DNA of 64,000 nt from NCBI GenBank assembly GCA_036524675.1, contig DATDBU010000105.1, forward strand, positions 39,580 to 103,579. The letters are read 5' to 3'. Below are positions 41,537 to 51,400 of this stretch, one piece after another (the stretch's first letter is position 1; every line of letters begins with the position of its first letter). The DNA is from DATDAW01 sp036524675 (GTDB lineage: Bacteria > Verrucomicrobiota > Verrucomicrobiia > Chthoniobacterales > DASVRZ01). Position numbers and translations under genes: made by a program. The notes below the pieces were generated by a model, which ran no database searches, had not been told where the DNA came from, and worked only from the letters and a program-made list of their open reading frames with translations.

Positions 41537-42205
41537 CTAACGACCCGGCAGGGCCGGCATTTCCATGGACTTGTAATCCGCGGGGACCGTGAACTGCTTC
41601 GGATCGATGGTTTCTTCCGTAACGGATTCCAGGAACACCGTGGTGGCTGGTTTGCCGCTGGATTCGACAACGGTTTTGAGGGGCAAGCCGGGAAAAACCG
41701 AAGCTTCGACGGCTCCAGCACCGGCAATTTCTTTAAGCGGGCCCTTGTTCAGGGCATTCAACGCGTCCAGAACGGCTTTGCCATTTGGATAATCCTTCGC
41801 AATCCACGCGTGGGAAACAACATTCCCTTGGGTAACGGTATATTCCTCGACATCGTAACCGTTGATTTTATCCTTTTTTCCGGTTGCTTTGACTTCGGGC
41901 TTGGTGGCATGGGCTACGCCCATTTGAGCCGTTGCGGCCTGGGCCATGGCTTTGACCTGATCACCGCTCATTTTCATGACCATTTTCTGCGCGTGAATCA
42001 GCGTGGTGACTTCGCCGGTGGTGGCATTGACGATGGTGCTGATCTGAGGATTCACATCGACGCGGACTTTGTCGCCTTTGATCTTCATGGTGATCGTGTT
42101 TTGCTGGCCCATCGCATCCACTTTCTGCGTCATGATAAAATCCGCAGAAGCAGTGGAGAGGGCACAAAGAAGGGCCGTGAGCACAGGGAGGACTGTTTTG
42201 ACCAT
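41537..42205 (-). CDS. DUF4412-like secreted protein (intact copy of a three-copy array)
   Basis: A 222-residue exported protein with a signal peptide (residues 1-21, LPVLTALLCALSTASA). The mature part has repeated beta-strand patterns: DFIMTQKVDAMGQQNTITMKIKGDKVRVDV, TTLIHAQKMVMKMSG, KINGYDVEEYTV, then AWIAKDYPNG and the closing IDPKQFTVPADYKSMEMPALPG. This resembles DUF4412 proteins of unknown function, related in fold to LolA-like lipid carriers. Two shortened relatives lie directly upstream (42130-42735 and 42755-43177), each joined head-to-tail on the same strand. Confidence 0.8.
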   Translation of the reverse strand: MVKTVLPVLTALLCALSTASADFIMTQKVDAMGQQNTITMKIKGDKVRVDVNPQISTIVNATTGEVTTLIHAQKMVMKMSGDQVKAMAQAATAQMGVAHATKPEVKATGKKDKINGYDVEEYTVTQGNVVSHAWIAKDYPNGKAVLDALNALNKGPLKEIAGAGAVEASVFPGLPLKTVVESSGKPATTVFLESVTEETIDPKQFTVPADYKSMEMPALPGR

Positions 42206-42735
42206 AGGCCTTTATGCTGACAGGGTTGAACTCGATGGCAAGACCATCGGGCGAATTCACTCTTTAAGACACCCTTTTCCACCGCGTCCAGCGCGTCGCG
42301 AACGGCTTTGCCGTTGGGATGATCCTTCGTCAGCCAGAGGTGATAAACTGCTTTCCCGTCTGTCGCAATGTACTCCTCCACATCGTAACCTTTGACATTA
42401 TCTTTTTTCCCAGTGGCCTTGAGCTTCCCAAAAGCCTCGGTCGGATTCGTCTGATGCCCTGTTAACTGCAATATCGCTTTAACCTGCTTGCTGTTAATAT
42501 CCAGATATCTCTTGTCGGCATGAAACAGGACAAATCCTTTGTCGACAATTTGGCCGGTAACGACACTGATTTGAGAAAGACTCACATCCAAGCGAACCTG
42601 GTCGCCCTTCATCATAACGATGATCGTTGCCTGCTCACCCATTGCCTCCAACTTGTGCGTCACGATAAAATCCGCAGAAGCAGTCGCGAGGCCAAGCAGA
42701 AGTGTTGCGAGAAAGGGGAGAACTATTCTTAACAT
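42130..42735 (-). pseudogene. DUF4412-like protein, C-terminally truncated (array copy 2)
   Basis: From ATG 42735 the frame has a signal peptide (VLPFLATLLLGLATASA) and then the family's first half, with DFIVTHKLEAMGEQATIIV, KGYDVEEYIATDGKAVYHLW and LTKDHPNGKAVRDALDAVEKG. After GVLKSE the likeness to the intact copy stops: the last third (FPGLPLKTVVES to the end) is gone and about 35 unrelated residues read through the upstream region of the next gene. A deletion joining this gene to the promoter side of the next copy explains it. It might still be made and exported, but it is unlikely to fold like its relatives. Confidence 0.7.
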
Positions 42736-42754
42736 AGTGTTGCCTGCTAACCAG

Positions 42755-43177
42755 TTATTGGCCGCGTTTTGCAGGTATTTCCATCCATCGATATTCGGCT
42801 GGAGCCCTGAATTCGGCGGGATCAATGGTCCCTTCCTTGGCGGATTCCAGGTATATCGTTGTTGCGGGCAGGTTCTTAGATTCGACGAGGGTCTTGATGG
42901 ACATTCCAGGAAACGCCGATAAGTCAATACCACCGTTCAGCGGCTCTACATTCATCGCGTCGAGAAGGGCTTTGTAATTGGGATAATCTTTCGTAACCCA
43001 TGAGTGATAGATCGTACTTCCCAAGACGACGGTGTATTCTTCGACATCGAACCCACTGATCTTGTCCTTTCTGCCGGTGGCTTTGACGTCGAGCTTAGCG
43101 CCCTTGGCCATCCCAATTGGTCCGCCCATCCTGACAGAATTGGGGGCGATGGCAAGACGGTGCGGTGTCGCTTCCAA
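42755..43177 (-). pseudogene. DUF4412-like protein, N-terminally truncated (array copy 3)
   Basis: A 140-codon frame that holds only the second half of the family: KDKISGFDVEEYTVVLGS, HSWVTKDYPNYKALLDAMN, LSAFPGMSIKTLVESKNLPATT and IDPAEFRAPAEYRWMEIP. There is no signal peptide and the first 25 residues are unrelated to the other copies, so the 5' half has been lost. It ends 19 bases before the start of copy 2. With copy 2 it makes two complementary halves of the same family. Confidence 0.65.
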
Positions 43178-43233
43178 GAAAAGGGTCGATTGCGAGCTTT
43201 ACATTTGTGGGTATTTCTGCCATTCGAAATGGG

Positions 43234-43752
43234 ATGCGTCTCCCCATCGTCCTCTTTTTTCTGACTTCCGTGTCAACGGTTCTTGGGCAGGAAACCGACG
43301 AGCGCATGGCGCGGATTTTGAAACCAGACCTGAACTCGACGTCGTATATCGCGGACAAGAGCTTTTACGACGGAAAACATGACGGGCGGTTCAGCAAAGA
43401 CGCCTCGACGAAGCCGTTTTACATCAGCAAGTTTTTCTCATCGAAAACGTTCGAGGCAAAAAAATACAAGAATTTTGGTAACTATTGGACCGGCGAGTAT
43501 GTCGATACCGCCAAAAAAGCGGGGACAAAGGGCAAATACACGGTCGAAAATACGTCCACCAAGGTCGCCGTGAAAGATATGCCGGTGAAGGAATCCCGGG
43601 ACGCGAAGAAGAGTCAGGCGGTGCGGGAATATCCCTACAACCACAACATCATTTTCCCTGGAAAATCGCAGAAAGTGCTGGATCAAAAGAGCCAGGATAA
43701 AGAGCCGTTGACAGTGGACCAAGTGCGGGAACTGCTCAACAAGGCGCCTTAG
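43234..43752 (+). CDS. hypothetical secreted protein
   Basis: A 172-residue protein starting at ATG 43234, with a signal peptide (LPIVLFFLTSVSTVLG, cleavage after VLG or GQ). The mature part is basic and rich in Lys, Ser and Tyr: LNSTSYIADKSFYDGKHDG, SKFFSSKTFEAKKYKNFGNYWTGEY and YPYNHNIIFPGKSQ. No cysteines or family motifs are seen. It is divergent from the DUF4412 array. I cannot assign a function. Confidence 0.7.
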   Translation: MRLPIVLFFLTSVSTVLGQETDERMARILKPDLNSTSYIADKSFYDGKHDGRFSKDASTKPFYISKFFSSKTFEAKKYKNFGNYWTGEYVDTAKKAGTKGKYTVENTSTKVAVKDMPVKESRDAKKSQAVREYPYNHNIIFPGKSQKVLDQKSQDKEPLTVDQVRELLNKAP

Positions 43753-43962
43753 GGAAGCACTGATTTAATCCGCAGATTTCGGATGGACGCCGATTTCTTA
43801 AAAATCCTCGATTCAGACCTTCAAAATCTGCGAAAATTTGCCGGCGGTTTGCTTGCCCTTCGGGCTGCCCCGCCATCGCGGGCTCGGTTGTGAAATCTGC
43901 GGACAATCTCTCTTCGTTAGATTTGATCAGCGTTTCCTTAGCACTACGGTATCGAGTTCGCT

Positions 43963-45432
43963 CTACGAGCCTTCCAGGCGAATGAGGGCTGTATCCTGTC
44001 CACCGCGGTCCGTGTAACGGGTGAGCTCTGTGAAATTCACCCTGCGTTTCTGAATTTGAGCGATGTGTTTGTCGCGGGCGAGGACGTATCGGGCCTGGGG
44101 CGGCAGGGCGTTTGACTTCGGGACAAACTGAAACGGGCGATGCAGATAAAAGAAAACAGGCTGCGAACCGGGGTCGATTGCGTAGAGCGTTTCGCCGGGT
44201 GGCATGACAGCGTCGATTTTTTCGGATGCTGCCCGCCAGAGAGAGCGGGTTTTCAGGTGCGGTACGGCAATCAATGAATAGAGAATCATGAGCAGCACCA
44301 CAATTAATCCGGACCGAAGGGCGAGGATTTTGACTTCGCCAACGCCACCGCCGGTCACTATCCGCCAGGTTTTCCACAACCATTCGGGAAGTGTCTGCCA
44401 TGTTAGCAGGAGCGCGATCCACAGCGCAAAAGGCAGTGTGACCGGCATCGTATAACGCGGGAGTGAACCCGGCGCGAGACTGATCGCGACAAAGCTGCCG
44501 ATAACAGCGAGGCGTAGTCCGCGGATGAGCGCGACGATTTTCGGCGGTGTTCCCGGCTTGAATGGTAGCCAACCAAACGGTGCGAGAAGGACCCAAGGAA
44601 GGAGGTTTGCGACGCCCCGCGGAATGTTGAGCAGCCAGCCCGTTAGGGAAAAATCGCTGCCGTCGAGGCGATCGGTGAATTGGGACGCCATGGACGCGCC
44701 CATGCCGCCGGTGACCTGCAAATATGGGACAAGCCAGGCGCCAGCTAGACCTGCGGCGATCACAAGCGCCAAACAGTGAGCCGGATGCAACAGGTATTTC
44801 CAAGTTCTTGAAGTCCAGCAAACTGCAAGAACGACTGCAAAATAGAAAATGAAATGAACTGGCCCTTTGAGCAGCAGCCCAAAGCCAAGTGCAAATCCGA
44901 TGCCGATTGCGCAAAGCCATGTCACTCGCGATCTGTCCAGTATCCAGATGCGAATCCAGAGAAGAATTGCGACTCCAGTTGCAACAGAATAGAGCGGATC
45001 GATTTCCATCAGACGCCCTTTGTCGATCATCGCAAAGTTCGTGATCGAAAAAACCGCCGCCGCAAAAGCGGTGTCTAGGCCGAAAAATCGATAACTTCCC
45101 AAAGTCGCCAGTGCCAGCACTAGCACTCCGAGAACCGAAGGAAGCCTTGCCGTCCATTCATTGGTGACCCCTGTTAACTTGAAACTGATTGCGGCCAGCC
45201 AATTGATCATGGGCGGTTTTCGCAGATACGCTTCGCCGCCAACGTACGGAACGACCCAGTCGCCTGTCTCGAGCATCGTGATGCCCGGCAGGATGCGGCG
45301 AGGTTCCTCGCCCTTGAGTTCGAGCGAGCCGAGCGACGGCAGATAAACGCCTGCCCAAATGACAATAATGAGCAGAATGGCTCGGACGAGCGTCAATGGT
45401 GAAGATTTGGGAGCAGCGACTTCCGGACTCAT
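43963..45432 (-). CDS. GT39 family glycosyltransferase (ArnT-like)
   Basis: A 489-residue polytopic transferase. The acidic first-loop motif is LELKGEEPRRILPGITML, followed by GDWVVPYVGGEAYLRKPPMINW, the ArnT-type pattern (PP-x-x-x-W). About eleven helices are followed by a periplasmic end. The start overlaps the stop of the FabZ-like gene as ATGA, so they are translationally coupled. The coupling with a fatty-acid dehydratase hints at modification of a lipid such as lipid A, as ArnT does with aminoarabinose, but this is only inference. The 210 bases after it, up to 43752, hold nothing that I recognise. Confidence 0.88.
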   Translation of the reverse strand: MSPEVAAPKSSPLTLVRAILLIIVIWAGVYLPSLGSLELKGEEPRRILPGITMLETGDWVVPYVGGEAYLRKPPMINWLAAISFKLTGVTNEWTARLPSVLGVLVLALATLGSYRFFGLDTAFAAAVFSITNFAMIDKGRLMEIDPLYSVATGVAILLWIRIWILDRSRVTWLCAIGIGFALGFGLLLKGPVHFIFYFAVVLAVCWTSRTWKYLLHPAHCLALVIAAGLAGAWLVPYLQVTGGMGASMASQFTDRLDGSDFSLTGWLLNIPRGVANLLPWVLLAPFGWLPFKPGTPPKIVALIRGLRLAVIGSFVAISLAPGSLPRYTMPVTLPFALWIALLLTWQTLPEWLWKTWRIVTGGGVGEVKILALRSGLIVVLLMILYSLIAVPHLKTRSLWRAASEKIDAVMPPGETLYAIDPGSQPVFFYLHRPFQFVPKSNALPPQARYVLARDKHIAQIQKRRVNFTELTRYTDRGGQDTALIRLEGS

Positions 45433-45869
45433 AAACCTGTTTCTGTAAGGACAATTTGTCCCTCGGCGACGACTTCGCCGTTTACGCGGGCGACTGTTTC
45501 AAACTGGAATAACCCGGCCATTTCGCCTCGCTTCGCCGCTTCGAGCGACACGAGTTCGCCGGGGAGCACGGCACGCTTGAACTTCATGGATCGAATGGCC
45601 GACAACAAAAAACGGCGCATCGCTCCCGATCCGCTGCCCGCTGCGATCCCGGCGGTCTGAGCTAGCGCCTCGGTCAGAATCACGCCAGGCACAATCGGAT
45701 TGCCTGGAAAGTGGCCTCGGAAAAAATCCCGGTCCGCGCCGAAACAGACGCTGCACCGGGCCCATTCGCCGGAGCGCGTACCGTCGACGGTATCGACAAA
45801 AACGAACGGCTCGGCATGCGGCAGGCCAAAGTTCTTTGGATGGAAATCGCTGGGTTTCAAGGCGACCAA
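45429..45869 (-). CDS. FabZ-like 3-hydroxyacyl-ACP dehydratase
   Basis: A 146-residue hot-dog-fold dehydratase. The active site is complete: HFPGNPIVPGVILTEALAQTAG with H53 and E67. Then come FLLSAIRSMKFKRAVLPGE and a closing GEVVAEGQIVL. It would remove water from 3-hydroxyacyl-ACP in fatty acid synthesis. The start is TTG 45869 (TTG 45860 is possible). Being coupled to a GT39 gene rather than to other fatty-acid genes is odd and may mean a specialised lipid pathway. Between it and the next gene (45870-46093) I see nothing. Confidence 0.88.
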   Translation of the reverse strand: MVALKPSDFHPKNFGLPHAEPFVFVDTVDGTRSGEWARCSVCFGADRDFFRGHFPGNPIVPGVILTEALAQTAGIAAGSGSGAMRRFLLSAIRSMKFKRAVLPGELVSLEAAKRGEMAGLFQFETVARVNGEVVAEGQIVLTETGL

Positions 45870-46093
45870 CGCTAAAAGAGACGCGTGGTTGTATCAAGGC
45901 GATGGGTGAGCGTGAGTGGAAGTTGTTGTGTACTGGGGGCGGCGCGCGGCGCGTGATTTGATTAAAGACAAAGCCTGGGTTGTTCAAACGACTTTGATCC
46001 ACAGGAAGCGGCGCCCGACGCCGCCCTGCACGCGCGCTTCGAAAACACTACTCGACGCCATCGGTTTTAGCCGCTAGATCTGCCGCTTCTACC

Positions 46094-46999
46094 ATGTCCA
46101 AGCCCCTTACCCTTCTGATTCTTGCTGCCGGATTAGGCAGCCGTTTTGGCGGATTTAAGCAAATCGCGCCTGTTGGTCCTAACGGCGAAGTCATTCTCGA
46201 TTATTCAATTTTTGACGCGATCCGTGCCGGGTTTGACCGTGTCGTGATGGTGATTCGTCCGGAACTGGAAACGCCTCTACGTGAGCATTTTGAACAGTTC
46301 TTGAATCCGTCGGTGAAAGTCGATTTCGTGTTTCAGCGCATGGACGATTTGCCAGATGGCTTCACGCTTCCGCCGGAGCGCGTGAAACCCTGGGGAACGT
46401 GTCACGCGATCCTGGCTGCAAGGGACGTGATCGATGGGCCGTTTGGAGTTATCAACGCCGACGATTTTTATGGCGCGCATTCGTATGAAGTTCTGGCAGA
46501 AAACCTGCGCAATCTTCCTGAGAACTCAGCCTGCCTCGTCGGCTTTGAATTGATGAAAACGCTCTCGCCCAACGGCAGCGTGTCGCGGGGATTGTGTCAG
46601 ATCGATTCGGACGGCAACCTGCTCGAAGTCATTGAGCTCACCAAGATCGAACACGACGGGAAAGGCGGCGCGAAATCGCTGAACGCCGCCGGTGAATACG
46701 ATGCGCTGGACCGAAACAGCATCGTTTCGATGAACATGTGGGGTTTTGGTCCTGAAGCCATGGGCGAATTCTGGCGGTTGTTTGCGGAGTTCTTGAAAGA
46801 AAGCATCAGCCAGCCGAAAGCGGAGTTTTATATCCCAATAGCGGTCGACTCACTCGTCAAGACCGGGAAAGGAACCTGCCTCGTCCGGTCCTCGACGTCT
46901 CAATGGTTCGGAATCACGTATCCAGAAGACAAGCAGGAGACCGTCGACAGTATTCAGCGGCTCGTGAATGAAGGGAAGTATCCGCTTTCACTAAAGTAG
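46094..46999 (+). CDS. sugar nucleotidyltransferase-like protein (NTP_transferase)
   Basis: A 301-residue protein with the nucleotidyltransferase loop ILAAGLGSRFGGFKQIAPVGPNGEVILDYSI. The centre carries PWGTCHAILAARDVI and the metal-binding VINADDFYG. An unusual point is GSRFGG in place of the common GTRL/GSRM. The C-terminus (SSTSQWFGITYPEDKQETVDSIQRLV) is typical of this subgroup of putative UTP-sugar uridylyltransferases. The sugar is unknown; nearby glycan genes suggest a role in nucleotide-sugar supply. Confidence 0.85.
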   Translation: MSKPLTLLILAAGLGSRFGGFKQIAPVGPNGEVILDYSIFDAIRAGFDRVVMVIRPELETPLREHFEQFLNPSVKVDFVFQRMDDLPDGFTLPPERVKPWGTCHAILAARDVIDGPFGVINADDFYGAHSYEVLAENLRNLPENSACLVGFELMKTLSPNGSVSRGLCQIDSDGNLLEVIELTKIEHDGKGGAKSLNAAGEYDALDRNSIVSMNMWGFGPEAMGEFWRLFAEFLKESISQPKAEFYIPIAVDSLVKTGKGTCLVRSSTSQWFGITYPEDKQETVDSIQRLVNEGKYPLSLK

Positions 47000-47047
47000 G
47001 GCGTTGGAAGAAGCTTCCGACCTTCTTTAGTTCTTCACAGAGTCTGG

Positions 47048-47078
47048 GATGCCCTTCGACCAGGAAGGACAGGGCATC
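47048..47078. terminator. terminator-like hairpin between convergent genes
   Basis: GATGCCCT (47048-47055) and AGGGCATC (47071-47078) form an 8-base stem around a 15-base loop, between the nucleotidyltransferase stop (46999) and the amidohydrolase stop (47083). No T-run follows on either strand. Confidence 0.5.
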
Positions 47079-47082
47079 TCTC

Positions 47083-48453
47083 CTATTGGGTCTTGTACTT
47101 CTGCAAGTACTTGTCGCGGAGACGCGTCTGACGATTGGCGAGGTCGAGTTGCCGTCCCTCGATGTAGGCCGATTCGACGGTAGTGGTGGCCTCGAGGGGA
47201 TCGCCATTGGTGATAAAAAGGGTGGCGTCCTTGCCGGGATCGAGCGAGCCGAGACGATCGGCAACACCAAGGATCTGAGCGGGATAGAGAGTCACCGATT
47301 TCAATGCTTCGTCTTTGGGAAGGCCGAAGGCGGCTGCCATGCCAGCTTGATAGGGCAGATTGCGAAGGTGCGGCGTTCTGGCGTCGGATCCGGAAGTGGA
47401 GATACAGAACGGAACGCCGGCAGCCTGGAGTCTAGCGGCGGTGGAATAGGCGGCGTCGTAGCCATCCTGACGGCGGCTGGGGATGTCGAACGCAGATGTG
47501 AGTATGACTGGGATTTGGTGCGTCTTCAGGAGATCGATAGCGAGCGAAGCATCTTCGCCTCCTAGGAGGATCATTTTGAGTCTTTCGCGGATCGCAAAGT
47601 CAACGGCGGCAGTGATTTGAGTGAGGTTGTTGGCCTCGATGATCACGGGAACCTTACCTTCCAGAACGGGAATCATGGCTTCCCAGCGAAGATCTGTCTG
47701 AAAATCGGAACGCTTCGCCTTTTTTGCGGCGGCATAAGCGCGAGCGGCGTGAAACGCGTCTTCAAGCTTTTTGAGGTTCTTCGCCAGTGTTTTTCGCTGG
47801 TCGTCGGGACTTTTTGGAAATTTAGGATCGAAACGGATCGTCGTATCCGGCCATTTAAGGTGCAGGCCAACGGGTGCTCTGAGAGTCATCTGTTCCCAGG
47901 TCCAACCATCGAGTTCGATGAGAGCAGAGGTCCCGGCGAGGAGTCCTGAGGTTCGCGGGACGGCGAGGGCAACAAGGATACCATTGGAACGTGTGACGGG
48001 AATGATTTCGCTATCCGGATTGACAGAGATTTCGGCGCGAGCATTCGGGTTGATGTCGCCTGCTTCCACAGCGTCGACGGTGGAGCGGACTGCGTCGATT
48101 TCTTCCAAACCGATGCTGCTCGCCGCGGCAATAAGTCCGGGATAGATGTGTTTTCCTGTGGCGTCGATGGCTGCGGCGCCTGCGGGAGCGACAAGGCCAG
48201 GGCCGACGGATGCGATCCGGCCGTTGGCTATGAGGATGTCGGCATTGGGCAGGTCGGGCGAGGAGACGGGATGAATCGTCGCATTCTTGAGGAGAATAGG
48301 CCCATTTTGGGGCGGCGCCGGAATCTCGTCAGAAGCGAACGCCGTAACGGCGAAGAAAAGGAAAAGAATCGACGCGGCGCACCGACAATGGCGGCTCCGA
48401 TTCAATTCTGCCTTTTGCCCTCTGCCTTCTGCCTTTTCTTTAGTGCGTATCAT
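47083..48453 (-). CDS. amidohydrolase-family protein lacking the HxH metal motif
   Basis: A 456-residue secreted protein of the amidohydrolase superfamily, starting at ATG 48453, which overlaps the stop of the upstream gene by 14 bases. A signal peptide follows a basic stretch (AASILFLFFAVTAFA). The urease-like beta-sandwich is seen (LLKNATIHPVSS, ILIANGRIASVG, IDATGKHIYPGLI), but where the metal motif HxH should follow there is AAASSIGLEE. Near the end are the conserved YPAQILGVADRLGSLDPGKDATLFITNGDP and the ARTPHLRNLPYQAG loop. So the fold is kept while catalysis is doubtful. The heptamer array at 48405-48438 encodes part of its N-terminus. Confidence 0.8.
   Translation of the reverse strand: MIRTKEKAEGRGQKAELNRSRHCRCAASILFLFFAVTAFASDEIPAPPQNGPILLKNATIHPVSSPDLPNADILIANGRIASVGPGLVAPAGAAAIDATGKHIYPGLIAAASSIGLEEIDAVRSTVDAVEAGDINPNARAEISVNPDSEIIPVTRSNGILVALAVPRTSGLLAGTSALIELDGWTWEQMTLRAPVGLHLKWPDTTIRFDPKFPKSPDDQRKTLAKNLKKLEDAFHAARAYAAAKKAKRSDFQTDLRWEAMIPVLEGKVPVIIEANNLTQITAAVDFAIRERLKMILLGGEDASLAIDLLKTHQIPVILTSAFDIPSRRQDGYDAAYSTAARLQAAGVPFCISTSGSDARTPHLRNLPYQAGMAAAFGLPKDEALKSVTLYPAQILGVADRLGSLDPGKDATLFITNGDPLEATTTVESAYIEGRQLDLANRQTRLRDKYLQKYKTQ
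48405..48438. repeat. heptamer repeat array inside an N-terminal coding region
   Basis: ATTCTGC, CTTTTGC, CCTCTGC, CTTCTGC and CTTTTCT follow one another in strict 7-base steps. Read on the minus strand it becomes EKAEGRGQKAEL in the amidohydrolase gene, ahead of its signal peptide. The unit matches the right arm of the hairpin at 24151-24246. Confidence 0.7.
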
Positions 48454-51400
48454 TTTCAGAGCAGGTGGTTCGATACCGACCATCGTTGTATAGCGATTGG
48501 TGGGCGGCCCACCAGTGGAAGGCGGATTCCGACACGGGTTGGGTGTCTCCTTTAGTGGCGTCTTCGCCGGGCTTGTCGCCGGATTCGAGGATTTTAAGGC
48601 GCTCGGGAAGGGCTTTTTGGACCAGTTTTTCGCGGAGCGCCTCGTCGTTTTTCCGTTGCGCTAGATCCTCTACATGATCAAAATATTTTCGGCCATCGAT
48701 CCAGGTCTGTTCAACCCGAGTGTAGGTGGAGAGCGGGTTGCCGGTCCAGAGGACGAAATCAGCGTCTTTGCCGGGCTCAATGGAGCCGACCTGTTGATCG
48801 ATACGGAGCTGTCGGGCTGGGTTAATGGTGATGAGTTTGAGGGCTTCTTCGGGAGTGAGTCCGCCGTATTTTACGGATTTGGCAGCTTCGATGTTCAGGC
48901 GGCGCGCGAGCTCGTCGGAATCGGAGTTGACGGAAGTAACGACGCCCAGTTTTTCCAGGATCGCCGGATTGTCTGGGATCGCGTCGTAGACTTCGAACTT
49001 GTAGCCCCACCAATCCGCAAACGAGGAGGCGCCAGCGGGCAACTTGGCGATTTCGTCGGCGACTTTGTAGCCTTCCAAAACGTGCTGGAAAGTCGCGACG
49101 GTAAATTTGAACTCCTGTGCGAGCCGTATGAAAGCGAGCACTTCATCCTGACGGTAGGAATGGATGTGGACGACGCGTTGATTGTTGAGAATTTCGAGGA
49201 CGGCTTCCAGACGAAGGTTTCTGCGCACGGGAAAACCCGTTTCCTTCGCGAGTTGCAGCTGTTTTTCGTAGTCTTCTGCGGCCAGAAACGTCTCGCGAAG
49301 GAGCTGATAAACGCCCATTCGGGTTTGTGGATAGCGCGTTGTGAATTTGTCGCCCCAATTGCTCTGTTTCACGTTTTCGCCGAGTGCAAATTTTACACCG
49401 GGCATGGCGTCGGCGAATTTCATCTCCTCGGGGAATGCGCCCCAGCGAAGCTTGATGACGCTGTTCTGACCGCCCATCGGGTTGGCCGACCCGTGAAGCC
49501 GATTCACGGTGGTAACGCCGCCGGCGAGCTGCCTGTAGATGTTAATGTCGGTCGCATCGATGACATCTCCAACGCTGACTTCGCAAGTGACGGCCGACGT
49601 GGCTTCGTTGACGCCCTGGCTGATGGCTGTGTGCGAGTGGCAATCCACGATGCCAGGTGTGACGTGTTTTCCGGCAGCCTCAATGACGACGGCGCCGGGC
49701 GGAACGACGAGGTTTTTGCTGACCGCGAGAATCCTGCCGTTGGAAACAATCAGATCCGCTTGCTCGAGAATGCCATGAGGACCCGAGGTCCAAATGGTAG
49801 CGTCATTGACAAAAACGGTTTGCTGAGACGGTGGAGCGCTGCGCCCGAATTCGCCGACCGGATAGACATCAGGAATAGGCTCGGATTTCTCGCGCGGGGA
49901 AGGCTTGGGAGGTTCAATTTTGGCGACGAATTTTTCCGGACGTCGGGCATTCCATTGAAAGCGACTACCATCAGGAAGCTGCCCTGTTCCCGACAAGAAA
50001 TCGTCGCTGACCAATCCGGAAAATCGGATGCTACCGTCGCCTGCAATGCCGAGCCCCTTGGCGGGAACGATGAATGCAATCTGACGTTGCGCGAGCGAGA
50101 TAGCGACTTTTTCGGCACCGATTTTGGCTTCCGGCTTCGTGAAATTTCCTGCGACCTCCAGTTCAAATGCGGCACCGTCCGTCCAGGTGACTGGCCATTT
50201 TCCACGAAAATCGACTCGGTCCGCAGCCTCCGAGTCATGGTTTTTTCCATCAATCCAGGTGCTGGTGATTGCGGCGTCATCGGAAGAAAAGATATCGCCG
50301 CGGACGATGGTGAAGTTGGCGATTTTTCCAGGAGCGATTGTCCCAAGGCGATCGGACACGCCGGTAAGTCTTGCTGGCTCGATGGTTAGCGCGGCGAGAG
50401 CGGCATCGGGAGAGAGGCCGCGTTTAACGGCGAGGCGAAGGCTGGGCCAAAATTGTTTCGCCGGATCCTTGATGCCGCTGGCTGTCAAAGCGAATGGAAT
50501 TTTGGCAGCGGCGATCTTTGCCGGATTGTCTGGCGCCCTGTCCCAGTGTTCGAGCGTGGAAAGCGGGATGTCGAGGGCTTTTTCGGGAGTCTCAATTTCG
50601 GGGACCTCTGGAAAATTCAACGGAACGATGAGCGGGAACTTCGTTTTTTCCAGCTCGGGGAGGACCCGATACTCGTATCCGTTGCCAAGGAGGGCGGGTT
50701 TGAATTTGAACTCGGCGGCAATGCGGCTCATCCGCAGGAGATCGAGCTCGTTATCTGCTTCGAGCACGAAGGGGACGACGGGATGTTTATTGTCGCCGAG
50801 AGCGGCAAGCGCCGCGTTGGCTTCCGGACGCTCATGGCCGGCGGGGTTTTTTGCGTAGGCTGCGTTTGCGTCAGCGTACCAACTAGCATCGAGGAGGACC
50901 TGCCGGATGAGTGCAATGCAGCCCATCAACGAGTTGGGATATAGGTCGCGACTTTCGTTCAGTTCAAAATTGATATGCTGGGCGACGTCGGGTTTTATAA
51001 CAGCATTATTCGGAGAGGCGTCATCGAGGTTAATGATGGCGCTTTGACCGCGAAAAATACCGCGTCCGGGGACGACCCAGGCGGCGGTGAAGCCAAGGTC
51101 GCGGGCTTTTTCCAAGGCGTCATCATCGAGCACAAGCGCTTGCGTGACTTTGTGTTGCGGCGTGACGAGCGGGTTCCAGTATGTAGCACCAGAAGGAGGG
51201 TCTGTGACCGGCTTTTCTCCCGAGTCAAGCTTTGAGGTTGAGGGACGATCGGGCAGGGGAAGCCAAGCTTTGGGAAGTCCAAGCCGGGAATAGCTGTCGA
51301 TGAAGCCGGGATAAACCGTCTGCCCGGTCATGTCCCAAACACGAGCGTCTTTTGGTACCTCGACATTAGCCCCAACTGCGGCGATGACGCCGTCTTGGAC

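Noticed and set aside
43736..45157. A 473-codon open frame on the minus strand
   Set aside because: It is a shifted frame within the GT39 gene at 43963-45432, with composition rich in Arg, Ser and His.
48674..50389. A 571-codon open frame on the plus strand
   Set aside because: It lies wholly opposite the tandem amidohydrolase gene, whose domains and motifs are clear; the plus frame has no recognisable motif and reflects codon bias.
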